From NCBI GenBank assembly GCA_021779835.1, contig JAJXZX010000016.1:23053-87052 (forward strand): a stretch of 64,000 nt of DNA, given 5' to 3'. This DNA comes from Pseudomonadota bacterium (GTDB taxonomy: Bacteria > Pseudomonadota > Alphaproteobacteria > Rhodobacterales > Rhodobacteraceae). Both the position numbers and the translations under genes were made by a program. Positions 25,184 to 36,148 of this stretch are shown here, in pieces (position 1 is the first letter of the stretch; each line of letters begins with the position of its first letter). Below the pieces are notes generated by a model. That model saw only the letters and a program-made list of their open reading frames with translations, had not been told where the DNA came from and made no database searches.

Positions 25184-26353
25184 ATGGCGCGCTGGAACGA
25201 AATGGGGACGGGTGGCAAGGCCGCCGTCGTATCTGCGGGTGTGATCGCTGTGGCGGCACTGGGCTACGGGCTGTTTGGCCGGGGTGGCGCGCAAAGGCCC
25301 GTGCCCGCGACGATTTCTGCGCCCGCGACCAGCGCCACCGCGCCGGATGCGGCACCTGCGCCGACGACGCCCCCGGCCCCCACAACGGCCAAGCCAGAGG
25401 CCAAGATCACCGCCCCCGCACCCAGCTTTGACGTGGTGCGCGTGGCCCCCGATGGCGGCGCGTTGGTTGCGGGCTCTGTCGCGCCGAACGCCAGCGTCGA
25501 TGTCATGGTTGATAACACCAAGGTCGCCTCTGGCACGGCAGATGCGAGCGGTAAGTTCGTGACCCAGTTCAGCGTCGCGCCCAGCGACAAGCCGCGCGTG
25601 GTGACGCTTCAGGAAAGCCAGCCGGATGGCAGCACGGTGGCCTCGGCTGACAGCGTGATTATTGCGCCAACCGCTGCCGCGCCTACCGCAGAGGCAGGCA
25701 CCTCTGCCCCCGCCGCGTCCGCCACGGCAGAGGCCACAACCCCACCCGCCGTGGCCCCGGCCACAACCGCCCAATCCGCCCCTGCGCCGGAGGCCGCGAC
25801 CGCCCCCGCCGTTCTGCTGGCGGGCAAAACCGGCGTGACCGTCCTGCAACCCGGCGGCGCGCAATCGGGCCCGGCGGGAAGCATCGGCATCGACTCGATC
25901 TCTTACCCCGACAGCGGCGCGGTGCAGCTTAACGGTCACGGCGCCCCGAACGCCAGCGTGCGGGTTTACCTGAACAACGCGGCGGTTCAGACCGCCACCA
26001 TCACGTCCGATGGCAAATGGCAGATTGATCTGCCATCGGTCGATCCCGGCCTTTACACCCTGCGCGCAGATCAGCTTGATGCCAGCGGCAAGGTCACGTC
26101 GCGGTTCGAGACGCCGTTCAAACGCGAAGCGCCCGAGGCGCTGGCGGTGGCGGGTGTCGGGCAGGGTGGCACGGTGGGCGTTCATGCCGCGATCATTACG
26201 GTGCAGCCCGGCTTTACCCTGTGGGGCATCGCCAAGGCGAGCTACGGCGCGGGCATCCTTTACGTTAAGGTGTTTCAGGCCAACCACGACCAGATCCGCA
26301 ACCCCGATCTGATCTATCCGGGGCAGGTATTCTCGGTTCCCGCCAACCACTGA
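25184..26353 (+). CDS. membrane-anchored LysM-domain protein with Ala/Pro-rich and Ig-like regions
   Basis: From the ATG at 25184 the product has 389 residues. A single helix ('AAVVSAGVIAVAALGYGLFG', about 10-30) is followed by a long Ala/Pro/Thr-rich stretch. Two bacterial Ig-like segments recur with the pattern 'PNASVDVMVDNTKVASGTAD...GKF' and 'PNASVRVYLNNAAVQTATIT...GKW'. The C-terminal LysM domain ('ITVQPGFTLWGIAKASYGAG', 'NPDLIYPGQVFSVP') binds peptidoglycan. It therefore probably spans from the inner membrane to the cell wall. Starts at 25088 (TTG) or 25112 (ATG) would add a basic cytosolic tail; the choice is uncertain. Confidence 0.85.
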   Translation: MARWNEMGTGGKAAVVSAGVIAVAALGYGLFGRGGAQRPVPATISAPATSATAPDAAPAPTTPPAPTTAKPEAKITAPAPSFDVVRVAPDGGALVAGSVAPNASVDVMVDNTKVASGTADASGKFVTQFSVAPSDKPRVVTLQESQPDGSTVASADSVIIAPTAAAPTAEAGTSAPAASATAEATTPPAVAPATTAQSAPAPEAATAPAVLLAGKTGVTVLQPGGAQSGPAGSIGIDSISYPDSGAVQLNGHGAPNASVRVYLNNAAVQTATITSDGKWQIDLPSVDPGLYTLRADQLDASGKVTSRFETPFKREAPEALAVAGVGQGGTVGVHAAIITVQPGFTLWGIAKASYGAGILYVKVFQANHDQIRNPDLIYPGQVFSVPANH

Positions 26354-26437
26354 CCCTCGCGCACAGGGAACCTGCGTTCCGGCACTGGCGTTTTCGCAGA
26401 TACCGCCCTAGGTATCCGTGAAACCAAGGAGCGGCAG

Positions 26438-28243
26438 ATGAGCCAGACTGATACCTCGACCCGCAAGAGCAACTTGCGCACCATCCGCCGTGTGCTGCCC
26501 TATCTTTGGCCTCAGGGGCAGTTTTGGGTCAAACGCCGCGTGGTGCTTTCGCTGACCGCGCTGGTGATGGCGCAGATTTTTGCGCTGATCACGCCGTTCT
26601 TCTACAAGGCGGCGGTCGATATGCTGGCGGGTAAAACCTCTGATCCCGGCTGGATGCTGGCGATGGGGGCGATTGGCACCACCATCGCTTATGGTGTGAC
26701 GCGGCTGCTGAACAGCGGCTTTGGCGAATTGCGCGACGCCATCTTTGTGCGCGTTGGGCAACGGGCGCTGCGCGCGCTGGCGCTGGAGACGTTTACGCAT
26801 ATCCACCGCCTCTCGATGCGCTATCACATGTCGCGCAAGACCGGCGGGCTGTCCCGCGTCATCGAGCGTGGGGTGAAGGGCGTCGACTTCCTTCTGCGCT
26901 TCACGCTGTTCTCGGTCGGGCCGCTGATGCTGCAAATCCTGATCGTGATGGTGATCTTCGCCTCGCTTTTCACCGTCTGGTATGCCGCTGTCGTGCTTGT
27001 CACCATCACGCTTTACGTCACCTACACGATCAAGGTCACCGAATGGCGGGTGAAGATCCGCCGCCAGATGAACGAGCAAGACACCGACGCCAACCAAAAG
27101 GCGATCGACAGCCTGCTGAACTATGAAACGGTGAAATACTTCGGCGCCGAAGATCGCGAGGCGGCACGCTATGACACGGCGATGGCGGGCTATGAGCGCG
27201 CAGCGGTCAAGACCGGCCAATCGCTCAGCATGCTGAACTTCGGGCAGGCGTTCCTGATTACCACCGGGCTGGTCATCGTCATGGTGATGGCGGCAATGGG
27301 CGTGTCTGCGGGCAAGCTGACTGTGGGCGACTTCGTCATGGTCAACGCCTACATGATGCAAATCACTGCGCCCCTGGGTTTTCTGGGCACGGTCTACCGC
27401 GAGATCCGCCAGGCGCTGATCGACATGGGCGACATGTTCGACCTTTTGGAATACCCCGCCGAAGTGGTCGACAAACCCGGCGCGCCCGCGTTGGCCGTCA
27501 CCGGCGGCGAGGTTGTGCTGGACGACGTCCGCTTTGGCTACGACGCTGAACGCGCCATCCTCAAGGGCGTCACGATCCGCGTGCCCGCCGGGCAATCGGT
27601 TGCCATCGTCGGCTCTACCGGGTCAGGCAAATCCACCATCGGGCGGCTTTTGTTCCGCTTTTACGATGTGACCGGCGGCAGCCTGAAGATCGACGGCCAA
27701 GACGTGCGCGATGTGACGCAAGACAGCCTGCACGCGGCGATCGGTGTGGTGCCGCAGGACACCGTGCTGTTCAACGACACCATCCGCTACAACATCGCCT
27801 ATGGCCGCGCCAATGCGAGCGAGCAAGAGGTCTTTGCCGCCGCCCGCGCCGCGCAGATCCACGAGTTCATCCTCTCGCTGCCCAAGGGTTACGAGACGCA
27901 AGTGGGCGAGCGTGGGCTGAAACTGTCGGGCGGCGAAAAGCAACGTGTCGGCATTGCCCGCACCTTGCTGAAAAACCCGCCGATCCTGCTGTTGGACGAG
28001 GCAACCTCGGCGCTGGATTCCGAGACGGAGCAGGACATCAAAGAGGCGCTGACCCTTGCAGGTGAAGGCCGCACCGTCATCACCATCGCGCACCGCCTGT
28101 CCACCATCGCGGAATCCGACCGCATCGTCGTGTTGGAATCGGGCGAAGTGGTGGAAGAGGGCACCCATACCGCGCTTCTGGCGCGGCAGGGGCGCTATGC
28201 CCAGCTTTGGGCGATGCAGCAGTCCGAAGAGGCCGTGGACTAA
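26438..28243 (+). CDS. Atm1-type ABC exporter (half-transporter, permease plus ATPase)
   Basis: The 601-residue inner-membrane protein joins six helices (about 25-320) to an ATPase domain. The permease start 'RRVVLSLTALVMAQIFALIT' with 'FFYKAAVDMLAG' is typical of Atm1/ABCB7 proteins, as is 'AIDSLLNYETVKYFGAEDRE'. ATPase motifs: Walker A 'GSTGSGKSTIGRLLF', signature 'LSGGEKQRVGIARTLL', Walker B 'ILLLDEATSALD', switch 'HRLST'. Bacterial homologues export glutathione-metal or glutathione-polysulfide species. AAGGAG precedes the ATG. A strong hairpin follows the stop. Confidence 0.92.
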   Translation: MSQTDTSTRKSNLRTIRRVLPYLWPQGQFWVKRRVVLSLTALVMAQIFALITPFFYKAAVDMLAGKTSDPGWMLAMGAIGTTIAYGVTRLLNSGFGELRDAIFVRVGQRALRALALETFTHIHRLSMRYHMSRKTGGLSRVIERGVKGVDFLLRFTLFSVGPLMLQILIVMVIFASLFTVWYAAVVLVTITLYVTYTIKVTEWRVKIRRQMNEQDTDANQKAIDSLLNYETVKYFGAEDREAARYDTAMAGYERAAVKTGQSLSMLNFGQAFLITTGLVIVMVMAAMGVSAGKLTVGDFVMVNAYMMQITAPLGFLGTVYREIRQALIDMGDMFDLLEYPAEVVDKPGAPALAVTGGEVVLDDVRFGYDAERAILKGVTIRVPAGQSVAIVGSTGSGKSTIGRLLFRFYDVTGGSLKIDGQDVRDVTQDSLHAAIGVVPQDTVLFNDTIRYNIAYGRANASEQEVFAAARAAQIHEFILSLPKGYETQVGERGLKLSGGEKQRVGIARTLLKNPPILLLDEATSALDSETEQDIKEALTLAGEGRTVITIAHRLSTIAESDRIVVLESGEVVEEGTHTALLARQGRYAQLWAMQQSEEAVD

Positions 28244-28251
28244 GGCGCAAC

Positions 28252-28278
28252 GGCTGAGGGGCAGGCTGCCCCTCAGCC
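28252..28278. terminator. 12-bp perfect hairpin between convergent genes
   Basis: GGCTGAGGGGCA (28252-28263) and its exact complement (28267-28278) enclose a 3-base loop. It lies between the stops of the Atm1-type exporter and dnaB. No T run follows on either strand, so it may stop both transcripts weakly or protect their 3' ends. Confidence 0.65.
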
Positions 28279-28294
28279 CGTCAACGGGGCGGCC

Positions 28295-29794
28295 TTAGTA
28301 AGCGTCGCCGCCGCTATTGTCGCCCTGCCAGCCATGCGCAAGGTTGCCAAAGCGGGTGAAGCGACCCTCGAAGCTCAGCTCAACCGTGCCGATCGGCCCG
28401 TGGCGCTGCTTGCCGATGATGACCTCGGCCTTGCCATGCACGCGTTCCATGGTGTCCTGCCACTTGGCCATCGCCTCGAGGTTATCCTCGCCCGGCTTTT
28501 CGCGTTCCTTATAATATTCATCGCGGTAGACGAACATCACCACGTCGGCGTCCTGCTCGATCGAGCCGGACTCGCGCAGGTCTGACAGCTGCGGGCGCTT
28601 GTCTTCGCGGCTTTCCACCGCACGGCTCAGCTGTGACAGCGCGATCACTGGGATGTTCAGCTCTTTGGCAATTGCCTTCAGCCCCTGCGTGATCTCGCTG
28701 ACCTCGTTGACGCGGTTTTCCTTGGCCGACGCCGCTTTCAGCAGCTGCAAATAGTCGATGATCAGCACGTCCAGCCCATGCGTCCGCTTCAGCCGCCGCG
28801 CCCGTGCCGCAACCGAGCTGATCGGCAGGGCCGGGGTGTCGTCGATATACAGCGGGCAGGCCTCCAACTGCTTGGCGGCCTCGACAAAACGGCGGAATTC
28901 AGCCTCGGTCATATCGCCGCGCCGGATCTGTTCCGAGGGCACCTCGGACGCCTCTGACAGAACGCGCGCAGCAAGCTGTTCGGCCGACATCTCAAGGCTG
29001 AAGAACCCCACAACGCCACCATCCACCGCGCCCTCGGTGCCATCCTGCAAGCGCCCGCGCTTATAGGCCTTGGCGATGTTGAACGCGATGTTGGTCGCCA
29101 GCGAGGTCTTGCCCATCGACGGACGCCCGGCGAGGATCAGAAGGTCAGAGGGATGCAACCCGCCCAGTTTCTTGTCGAGATCGACCAGCCCGGTCGACAC
29201 ACCCGCCAGCCCGCCCTCGCGGTGATAGGCTGCATTCGCCACATCCACGGCATCCTTCACCGCCTTTAGAAAGCTCTGGAACCCGCGTTCGGCATGGCCC
29301 TGTTCGCCCAGCTTGTATAGCCGCTGTTCCGCCTCGACGATCTGGTCCTTCGGTTCGCTTTCAACCTCGATCTTCTGCGCCTTGGCGGCGATGTCGCGGC
29401 CCAGCGTGATCAACTCGCGCCGCACCGCCAGATCATAGATCATCTGCGCATAATCGCGCGCCGCATAGGCCGCGATCGCCGCGCCCGCGAGACGCGCCAG
29501 ATAGGCGGCACCGCCCAGTTCCTTCAGCCCCGGATCGTCGTCCAGAAACGCCTTGATCGTCACAGGCGAGGCCAGCGCGTTCTTTTGAATGCGCGCGGCG
29601 GCGACCTCGTAGATGCGCTGATGCACGGGTTCATAAAAATGTTCGGATTGGATCACCGAGGAGATGCGGTCGAAAATATCGTTGTTGGTCAGGATCGCGC
29701 CCAGCAATTGCTGCTCGGCCTCGATGTTATGCGGTGCGGTTTCCGGCTCTGCCGTCGCCGGCAAAACTGTGCGCAAAGTGGCGATTTCGGTCAT
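28295..29794 (-). CDS. dnaB: replicative DNA helicase
   Basis: The 499-residue protein has the DnaB N-terminal domain ('APHNIEAEQQLLGAILTNND') and the RecA-like motor with Walker A 'LILAGRPSMGKTSLATNIAF', 'GVVGFFSLEMSAEQLAARVL', Walker B 'GLDVLIIDYLQLLKAA', and 'LSQLSRAVESREDKRPQLSD' and 'LRESGSIEQDADVVMFVYRD' near the end. It unwinds DNA at the replication fork as a hexamer. The length fits, with no intein. Its upstream gap contains paired DnaA-box-like sites. Confidence 0.96.
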   Translation of the reverse strand: MTEIATLRTVLPATAEPETAPHNIEAEQQLLGAILTNNDIFDRISSVIQSEHFYEPVHQRIYEVAAARIQKNALASPVTIKAFLDDDPGLKELGGAAYLARLAGAAIAAYAARDYAQMIYDLAVRRELITLGRDIAAKAQKIEVESEPKDQIVEAEQRLYKLGEQGHAERGFQSFLKAVKDAVDVANAAYHREGGLAGVSTGLVDLDKKLGGLHPSDLLILAGRPSMGKTSLATNIAFNIAKAYKRGRLQDGTEGAVDGGVVGFFSLEMSAEQLAARVLSEASEVPSEQIRRGDMTEAEFRRFVEAAKQLEACPLYIDDTPALPISSVAARARRLKRTHGLDVLIIDYLQLLKAASAKENRVNEVSEITQGLKAIAKELNIPVIALSQLSRAVESREDKRPQLSDLRESGSIEQDADVVMFVYRDEYYKEREKPGEDNLEAMAKWQDTMERVHGKAEVIIGKQRHGPIGTVELSFEGRFTRFGNLAHGWQGDNSGGDAY

Positions 29795-29892
29795 AGTTTG
29801 TCCCCGTCCAAGGTCGTCTGCATAAACCCTTTCCCGCCTCGGGCAATCGGGAAATAATGGTGGATTTCCCCGCGATAACCCGGTGCAAAAGC

Positions 29893-30010
29893 TGTGGATC
29901 GGGTGTGGGTAACTTTCATCCTACCACATCTGGTGCGAAAGACGAAGCCATCCGCAGCGGGTCGCGATTCCCATTTGGCCGGAGGGCCGGGTTATACCCA
30001 GCCGTCCACA
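29893..30010. promoter_or_regulatory. inverted pairs of DnaA-box-like sites upstream of dnaB
   Basis: TGTGGATCG (29893-29901) and TGTGGGTAA (29904-29912) match the DnaA box TGTGGATAA at 7 and 8 of 9 positions. On the opposite strand TTATACCCA (29992-30000) and CCGTCCACA (30002-30010) mirror them, making a roughly 22-bp imperfect inverted repeat about 80 bases apart. The block lies in the 244-base gap upstream of dnaB, so it may tune dnaB transcription to DnaA. Confidence 0.45.
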
Positions 30011-30038
30011 GCCCAAACGGCCCAAAGTGAGCTTTTGT

Positions 30039-30716
30039 TCAACCTTTGCGCGCTTCCTGCCACACCCGCGGCGCGTTCAAAAACGCCTCGACCTCGCTCA
30101 GCGTCTTGGCGTCAAACGCCCCGCTGGCGCGCGCCTCGGCCAGAACGTCCCACCAGGTGCAAAGGTGATGCAGCTTAACCCCGTGATCGCCCAGCGTCTT
30201 TTCCGTCTCGGGGAAAATTCCGTAGTAAAAGATCACCGCCGTATGGCCGCAAGTCGCCCCGGTCTCGCGGATCGCATCGACGAAGGACAGTTTCGATCCG
30301 CCATCCGTTGTCAGATCCTCGACCAGCAGCACGCGCTCGCCCGCGCTCATCGCGCCCTCAATGCGCGCATTGCGCCCATAGCCCTTGGGCTTCTTGCGCA
30401 CATAGGTCATCGGCAGCGCCATGCGTTCGGCGACCATCGCGGCAAAGGGAATCCCCGCCGTCTCGCCGCCCGCGATATTGTCGAACGCCTCAAACCCCGC
30501 CTCGCGCAGCACGGTGCAGGTCAGGAAATCCATCAAGGTCGAGCGGATGCGCGGATACGAGATCAGCTTGCGGCAGTCGATATAGGTCGGCGACGGCAGG
30601 CCAGAGGCCAGCGTGAATGGCGTTTCGGCGTTGAAATGCACCGCTTTGATTTCCAACAGCATCCGCGCGGTCAGTCGCGCCATTTCGGCCTTGTCGGGGA
30701 AGGAAGTGGGCAGCAT
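30039..30716 (-). CDS. pyrE: orotate phosphoribosyltransferase
   Basis: The 225-residue cytosolic enzyme joins orotate and PRPP to make OMP, step five of pyrimidine synthesis. The PRPP loop is clear: '[20 protein letters not shown]'. It also has '[20 protein letters not shown]' and '[20 protein letters not shown]' with '[17 protein letters not shown]', typical of the family. The start at 30716 is chosen because the longer frame runs back through the intergenic element. pyrC lies 85 bases upstream on the same strand, so the two are probably one transcript. Confidence 0.95.
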   Translation of the reverse strand: MLPTSFPDKAEMARLTARMLLEIKAVHFNAETPFTLASGLPSPTYIDCRKLISYPRIRSTLMDFLTCTVLREAGFEAFDNIAGGETAGIPFAAMVAERMALPMTYVRKKPKGYGRNARIEGAMSAGERVLLVEDLTTDGGSKLSFVDAIRETGATCGHTAVIFYYGIFPETEKTLGDHGVKLHHLCTWWDVLAEARASGAFDAKTLSEVEAFLNAPRVWQEARKG

Positions 30717-30750
30717 GGGCGATGGTCCTTGCAGGATACGGGTTTCTTCG

Positions 30751-30780
30751 TGGCGCAAATACTCCCGGCGGAGCCTCCCA
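30751..30780 (-). repeat. copy of the dispersed intergenic element between pyrC and pyrE
   Basis: Read on the minus strand the stretch is TGGGAGGCTCCGCCGGGAGT followed by ATTTGCGCCACGAAGAA. It aligns with the copies near 15.3 and 40.7 kb: a GC-rich CTCCGSCGG part, then A-TATTT, then CCA-AA. It lies directly after the pyrC stop. Confidence 0.45.
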
Positions 30781-30801
30781 CTTGGGGGGCTGCGCGCCGG
30801 T

Positions 30802-31842
30802 TCAGGGCTCGACGTGCCAATGCAGCGGCATGCCGGGGTCAAAAACGGTAACCGGGCCGGCGCCGGTCAGGATCTTGGCCGGATAGGTCACCGGGTCACC
30901 CTTGCGCAGCGTGATCGTCGCCTCGTTCGGCGCCATCCCATAAAACGCGGCACCATTCAGCGAGGTGAAGCCTTCCAGCCGGTCGAGCCGCCCCATATCT
31001 TCAAACACTTCGGCCAGGATCGACATCGTGTTGGTCGCGGTAAAACAGCCCGCGCAGCCGCAGGCATGTTCCTTCAGCGCGTCGATATGCGGGGCCGAGT
31101 CGGTGCCCAGAAAGAACCGCGCATCGCCCGAGGTCGCCGCCTCGCGCAGCGCCAGGCGGTGCAATTCGCGCTTGGCGACCGGCAGGCAATAATAATGCGG
31201 CTTGATGCCACCGACGAGGATGTGGTTGCGGTTCAGGATCAGGTGATGCGTGGTAATCGTCGCGGCCAGTCCTTCGTCCGCCGACCGGACATAGGCCACA
31301 CCTTCCTGCGTCGTCACATGCTCCATCACCACGCGCAGCCCCGGCGTCTTGCGCCGGATCCGGTCGAGCACGCGGTCGATGAACACTGCCTCTCGGTCGA
31401 ATATATCGACGGTCGGATCAGTCACCTCGCCATGCACGCACAGCGGCAGGCCAATGTCGGCCATCGCCTCCAGCACCGGGCGCACCTTGTCAAAGTCGCG
31501 CACACCAGAGTTGGAGTTGGTGGTGGCCCCGGCGGGATACAGCTTTACCGCAGCGGCCAGCCCGGACCCGGCGGCGGCCATGACATCCTCTGGGTCGGTG
31601 TCCTCGGTCAGGTAGAGCGTCATCAGCGGCGTGAACGTCGCCCCCTCCGGCATCGCCCTCAGGATGCGGTCGCGGTAATCGGCGGCCTGTCGCGCGGTCA
31701 CCACCGGCGGCACAAGGTTCGGCATCACGATGGCGCGCGCGAAATGGCGCGTCGTCTCGGGCAGGATACCTTCGAGCATGGCACCATCGCGCAGGTGCAG
31801 ATGCCAGTCGTCGGGGCGGCGGAGGGTGAGGCTTTGGGTCAT
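30802..31842 (-). CDS. pyrC: dihydroorotase
   Basis: The 346-residue zinc enzyme closes carbamoyl-aspartate to dihydroorotate. It has '[20 protein letters not shown]' with the first two metal-binding His, '[20 protein letters not shown]' with the carbamylated Lys, '[10 protein letters not shown]' and '[12 protein letters not shown]' with further His ligands, and '[20 protein letters not shown]' with the catalytic Asp. Sequence and length fit the E. coli-type single-chain PyrC. It is followed by pyrE on the same strand. Confidence 0.95.
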   Translation of the reverse strand: MTQSLTLRRPDDWHLHLRDGAMLEGILPETTRHFARAIVMPNLVPPVVTARQAADYRDRILRAMPEGATFTPLMTLYLTEDTDPEDVMAAAGSGLAAAVKLYPAGATTNSNSGVRDFDKVRPVLEAMADIGLPLCVHGEVTDPTVDIFDREAVFIDRVLDRIRRKTPGLRVVMEHVTTQEGVAYVRSADEGLAATITTHHLILNRNHILVGGIKPHYYCLPVAKRELHRLALREAATSGDARFFLGTDSAPHIDALKEHACGCAGCFTATNTMSILAEVFEDMGRLDRLEGFTSLNGAAFYGMAPNEATITLRKGDPVTYPAKILTGAGPVTVFDPGMPLHWHVEP

Positions 31843-32019
31843 GCCTTGCGGTTACACAAAATGGAAGGCAATTTCCAGTGGGTCCACCGGTTTTCGTGCT
31901 GCCCATTTCATAAGCAACCGCGCCCCCCACTTGGGCAATAGTTGCTGCGTCGCGGCGTTGCCGCCGCTTCGTCGCCGCCGCGCGCTCGCCTCTGCCGTCG
32001 CGTCGGATAAATAGGCCAC

Positions 32020-32838
32020 ATGCTTGATGCCGCACCCTCTGTTTCCATTTTGCAACGCACCCGTGGACGCGCGGCAGTGCGGCTGGTCCAGCACGCAGAG
32101 GGCGCGCGGCTGACTGACCTGCACCAATCCGGCTCTGCCAAGGCGATGCTGCCGCGTATGCACGGCGCGGCGCCCGAGGTGGTGTTTCTCAATACCTCTG
32201 GCGGGCTGACCGGCGGCGACCGGTTGGACTATGCGCTGGACCTTGGCGCGGGCGTGCGCGCCGTCGCCACCACCCAAACCGCCGAGCGCGCCTATGCCAG
32301 TTCGGGCGGCCACGCCGAGCTGTCGGTGAGGCTAACCCTTGGCCCAGGTGCCGCCCTCGACTGGCTGCCGCAAGAGACGATTCTGTTCGACCAATCCCGC
32401 CTCACGCGCCGTCTCAACGCCGATCTTGCCGCCGATGCCCGCCTGTTGCTGGCCGAATGCGTCGTGCTGGGCCGCGCCGCGATGGGCGAGACGCTGCACG
32501 ATATCGACCTGACCGACTGGCGCGAGGTGCGTCGCGCGGGCCAGCCCGTGTTCCTTGAGCCCTTGCGCCTGACGCCGCAAACCCTGACCGCTGGCCCGGC
32601 GGCGCTGGCTGCATACCGCGCCTTCGCCACCATCGCCCTGATCGCGCCGGGGGCAGAGGATATGCTGGCCACCGTGCGCCGCACGCTGCCGGAGGGCATG
32701 ATGGCCGCAGCCTCGGCTTGGGACGGCAAATGCGTGGTGCGGCTGATGGCGGTGGATGCAATGCCGCTGAAGGCCGCGATGGCACAGCTTTTGGGCGTGA
32801 TACGCGGCAAACCTTTGCCCCGCGTCTGGCAGATCTGA
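32020..32838 (+). CDS. ureD: urease accessory protein UreD
   Basis: The 272-residue protein starts the urease cluster. UreD binds the urease apoenzyme and, with UreF and UreG, forms the complex that delivers nickel. Family features: 'VFLNTSGGLTGGDRLDYALD', 'VATTQTAERAYASSGGHAEL', 'LDWLPQETILFDQSRLTRRL', 'LLAECVVLGRAAMGE'. The length is typical. ureA begins nine bases after its stop with GAGGAGAGACG between, so they are co-transcribed. Confidence 0.93.
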   Translation: MLDAAPSVSILQRTRGRAAVRLVQHAEGARLTDLHQSGSAKAMLPRMHGAAPEVVFLNTSGGLTGGDRLDYALDLGAGVRAVATTQTAERAYASSGGHAELSVRLTLGPGAALDWLPQETILFDQSRLTRRLNADLAADARLLLAECVVLGRAAMGETLHDIDLTDWREVRRAGQPVFLEPLRLTPQTLTAGPAALAAYRAFATIALIAPGAEDMLATVRRTLPEGMMAAASAWDGKCVVRLMAVDAMPLKAAMAQLLGVIRGKPLPRVWQI

Positions 32839-32847
32839 GGAGAGACG

Positions 32848-33150
32848 ATGAACCTGACCCCACGCGAAAAGGACAAACTATTGATCTCGCTCGCCGCAAT
32901 GGTGGCGCGCGGGCGGCTGGCGCGCGGCGTAAGGCTGAACCACCCCGAGGCGATCGCCCTGATTACCGATTTCGTGGTCGAAGGCGCCCGCGATGGCCGC
33001 TCTGTCGCTGATCTGATGGAGGCGGGCGCGCATGTGGTGACCCGCGATCAGTGCATGGAAGGCATCGCCGAGATGATCCCCGACGTGCAGGTCGAGGCGA
33101 CCTTCCCCGATGGGACCAAGCTGGTGACGGTGCATCACCCGATCCGCTAG
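32848..33150 (+). CDS. ureA: urease subunit gamma
   Basis: The 100-residue structural subunit shows the conserved '[20 protein letters not shown]', '[20 protein letters not shown]', '[20 protein letters not shown]' and '[20 protein letters not shown]'. With the beta and alpha chains it forms the trimer-of-trimers that hydrolyses urea to ammonia and carbamate in the cytosol. The length is exact for bacterial UreA. ureB follows after 39 bases. Confidence 0.97.
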   Translation: MNLTPREKDKLLISLAAMVARGRLARGVRLNHPEAIALITDFVVEGARDGRSVADLMEAGAHVVTRDQCMEGIAEMIPDVQVEATFPDGTKLVTVHHPIR

Positions 33151-33189
33151 GCGGGCGGGGGCATGTGAACGAACAGGAAAGGCGGCGCG

Positions 33190-33495
33190 ATGATACCGGG
33201 TGAAGTTTTCCCCAAGGCGGGCGAGATAGAGCTGAACGTGGGCGCGACACCCGTGGTTCTGGTGGTGGCCAACACTGGCGACCGCCCGGTGCAGGTCGGC
33301 TCGCACTATCATTTTGCCGAAACGAACGCGGGGCTGGCCTTTGACCGCGCGGCGGCGCGCGGTATGCGGCTCGACATCGCGGCAGGCACCGCGGTGCGGT
33401 TCGAGCCAGGTCAAAGCCGCGAGGTGCGGCTGGTGCCTTATGGCGGCGCGCGGCGGGTTTATGGCTTCAACGGCAATGTGATGGGCGCGCTGTGA
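33190..33495 (+). CDS. ureB: urease subunit beta
   Basis: The 101-residue subunit has '[20 protein letters not shown]', '[20 protein letters not shown]', '[20 protein letters not shown]' and '[20 protein letters not shown]', all characteristic of UreB. GGAAAGGCGGCG precedes the ATG. Its stop overlaps the GTG start of the following LprI-like gene (GTGA), an unusual insertion between beta and alpha chains. Confidence 0.97.
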   Translation: MIPGEVFPKAGEIELNVGATPVVLVVANTGDRPVQVGSHYHFAETNAGLAFDRAAARGMRLDIAAGTAVRFEPGQSREVRLVPYGGARRVYGFNGNVMGAL

Positions 33496-33890
33496 GGGGC
33501 TGGCGCATCTTGGTCGTGGCTTTTGTCTCAGCCGCGCTGCCGCTGATGGCACAGGCGGCGGATTGTTCCAATCCAGTCACGCAAAGCGATATGACGTTCT
33601 GCGCCGGGCGGGATTTCGCGGCGGCGGATAAGGCGCTGAACGCCGCCTATCTCAAAGCACGCGATCAGATGCGCGCGATTGACGCCGATCTGCCCGCCGA
33701 CCAACGCGGCGCCGCTGCAGCGCTTCTGGCGGCGCAAAAGGCATGGATCACCTTCCGCGATCAGGCCTGCATCGCTGAAGGTTACACTAACCACGGCGGT
33801 TCGATCGAGCCGATGGTGGTGGCTGAATGCCAGACGCGGCTGACCACAGCGCGCACCAAGGACCTGACCGACCTTACCGCCCAAAACTGA
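33492..33890 (+). CDS. LprI-like periplasmic protein (DUF1311) inside the urease operon
   Basis: The 132-residue product starts at a GTG overlapping the ureB stop. A signal peptide ('[17 protein letters not shown]') precedes a DUF1311/lysozyme-inhibitor LprI domain: '[20 protein letters not shown]', '[17 protein letters not shown]', '[20 protein letters not shown]' and '[17 protein letters not shown]', with four cysteines likely to pair in the periplasm. LprI-type proteins can inhibit lysozyme, but that activity is not shown here. Translational coupling to ureB means it is made with cytosolic urease although it is exported; no known urease role explains this. Confidence 0.88.
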   Translation: MRGWRILVVAFVSAALPLMAQAADCSNPVTQSDMTFCAGRDFAAADKALNAAYLKARDQMRAIDADLPADQRGAAAALLAAQKAWITFRDQACIAEGYTNHGGSIEPMVVAECQTRLTTARTKDLTDLTAQN

Positions 33891-33911
33891 CCCGTCGAAA
33901 AGGATCACGCC

Positions 33912-35621
<1,710 letters not shown>

Positions 35622-35651
35622 CCAATCCCTTGCCGCCAAGTGATATGCACC

Positions 35652-35685
35652 GCAATGCAGCAATGCAAATGCAGCAATTGCAATG
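35652..35685 (+). repeat. short direct repeats upstream of the DUF1127 gene
   Basis: ATGCAGCAAT occurs at 35655-35664 and 35669-35678 (14-base period), inside a run rich in GCAATG/TGCAA words. It lies 30-60 bases after the ureC stop and about 70 upstream of the small DUF1127 gene. It may be a regulator-binding site or simple repeat slippage. Confidence 0.35.
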
Positions 35686-35752
35686 ACCACCCCCTGCGCG
35701 CATGCTGACCCCATGGGAGGAAACCCGCCATATCCTTGCAGGAGGTTTCCAC

Positions 35753-35989
35753 ATGGCACGTGCAGTTCACGACCAATCGGAACAGTCCGACCGCGATGAC
35801 CGTATCCGAGACCGCCTCGATAGCTACTTCGCCACCATGGGTATGGGCTTCAACGCCTACCTCGAGCGGCGCAACCGCATGGAAGAAATGCGCCGCCTCA
35901 GCGCGCTTCCCGACGACGAACTACAAGCCTTGGGCGTCACGCGCGCCGACATCCCCGCCCATGTTTTCCGTGATCTGTTCGATCTCTGA
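35753..35989 (+). CDS. DUF1127-family small protein
   Basis: The 78-residue product ends in the DUF1127-like motif 'RNRMEEMRRLSALPDDELQA' followed by 'LGVTRADIPAHVFRDLF'. A strong GGAGG stands eight bases before the ATG at 35753; the frame extends further up but without such a signal. Small DUF1127 proteins in alphaproteobacteria have been tied to RNA-related and stress or phosphate responses, but this longer form is uncharacterised. It lies between ureC and ureE yet is probably a separate unit. Confidence 0.82.
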   Translation: MARAVHDQSEQSDRDDRIRDRLDSYFATMGMGFNAYLERRNRMEEMRRLSALPDDELQALGVTRADIPAHVFRDLFDL

Positions 35990-36148
35990 TCATCGGGCGA
36001 CCTTCACCGCCCCGCGCCGGACCCTTTTCGGCACGGGGCACAGCAAACCCCTGCGCGGCTTCCCGCCCAGCCCAATCACCCCGCTTGCGGGCCCTTGATG
36101 AAAACCGCAGACTCAGGCGCAAAACACCACAGCAGCATTGAGCCCCCC

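Noticed and set aside
25175..26350. 391-codon minus-strand frame opposite the LysM protein
   Set aside because: The Gly/Arg-rich translation mirrors the Ala/Pro-rich coding strand; no start signal or domain.
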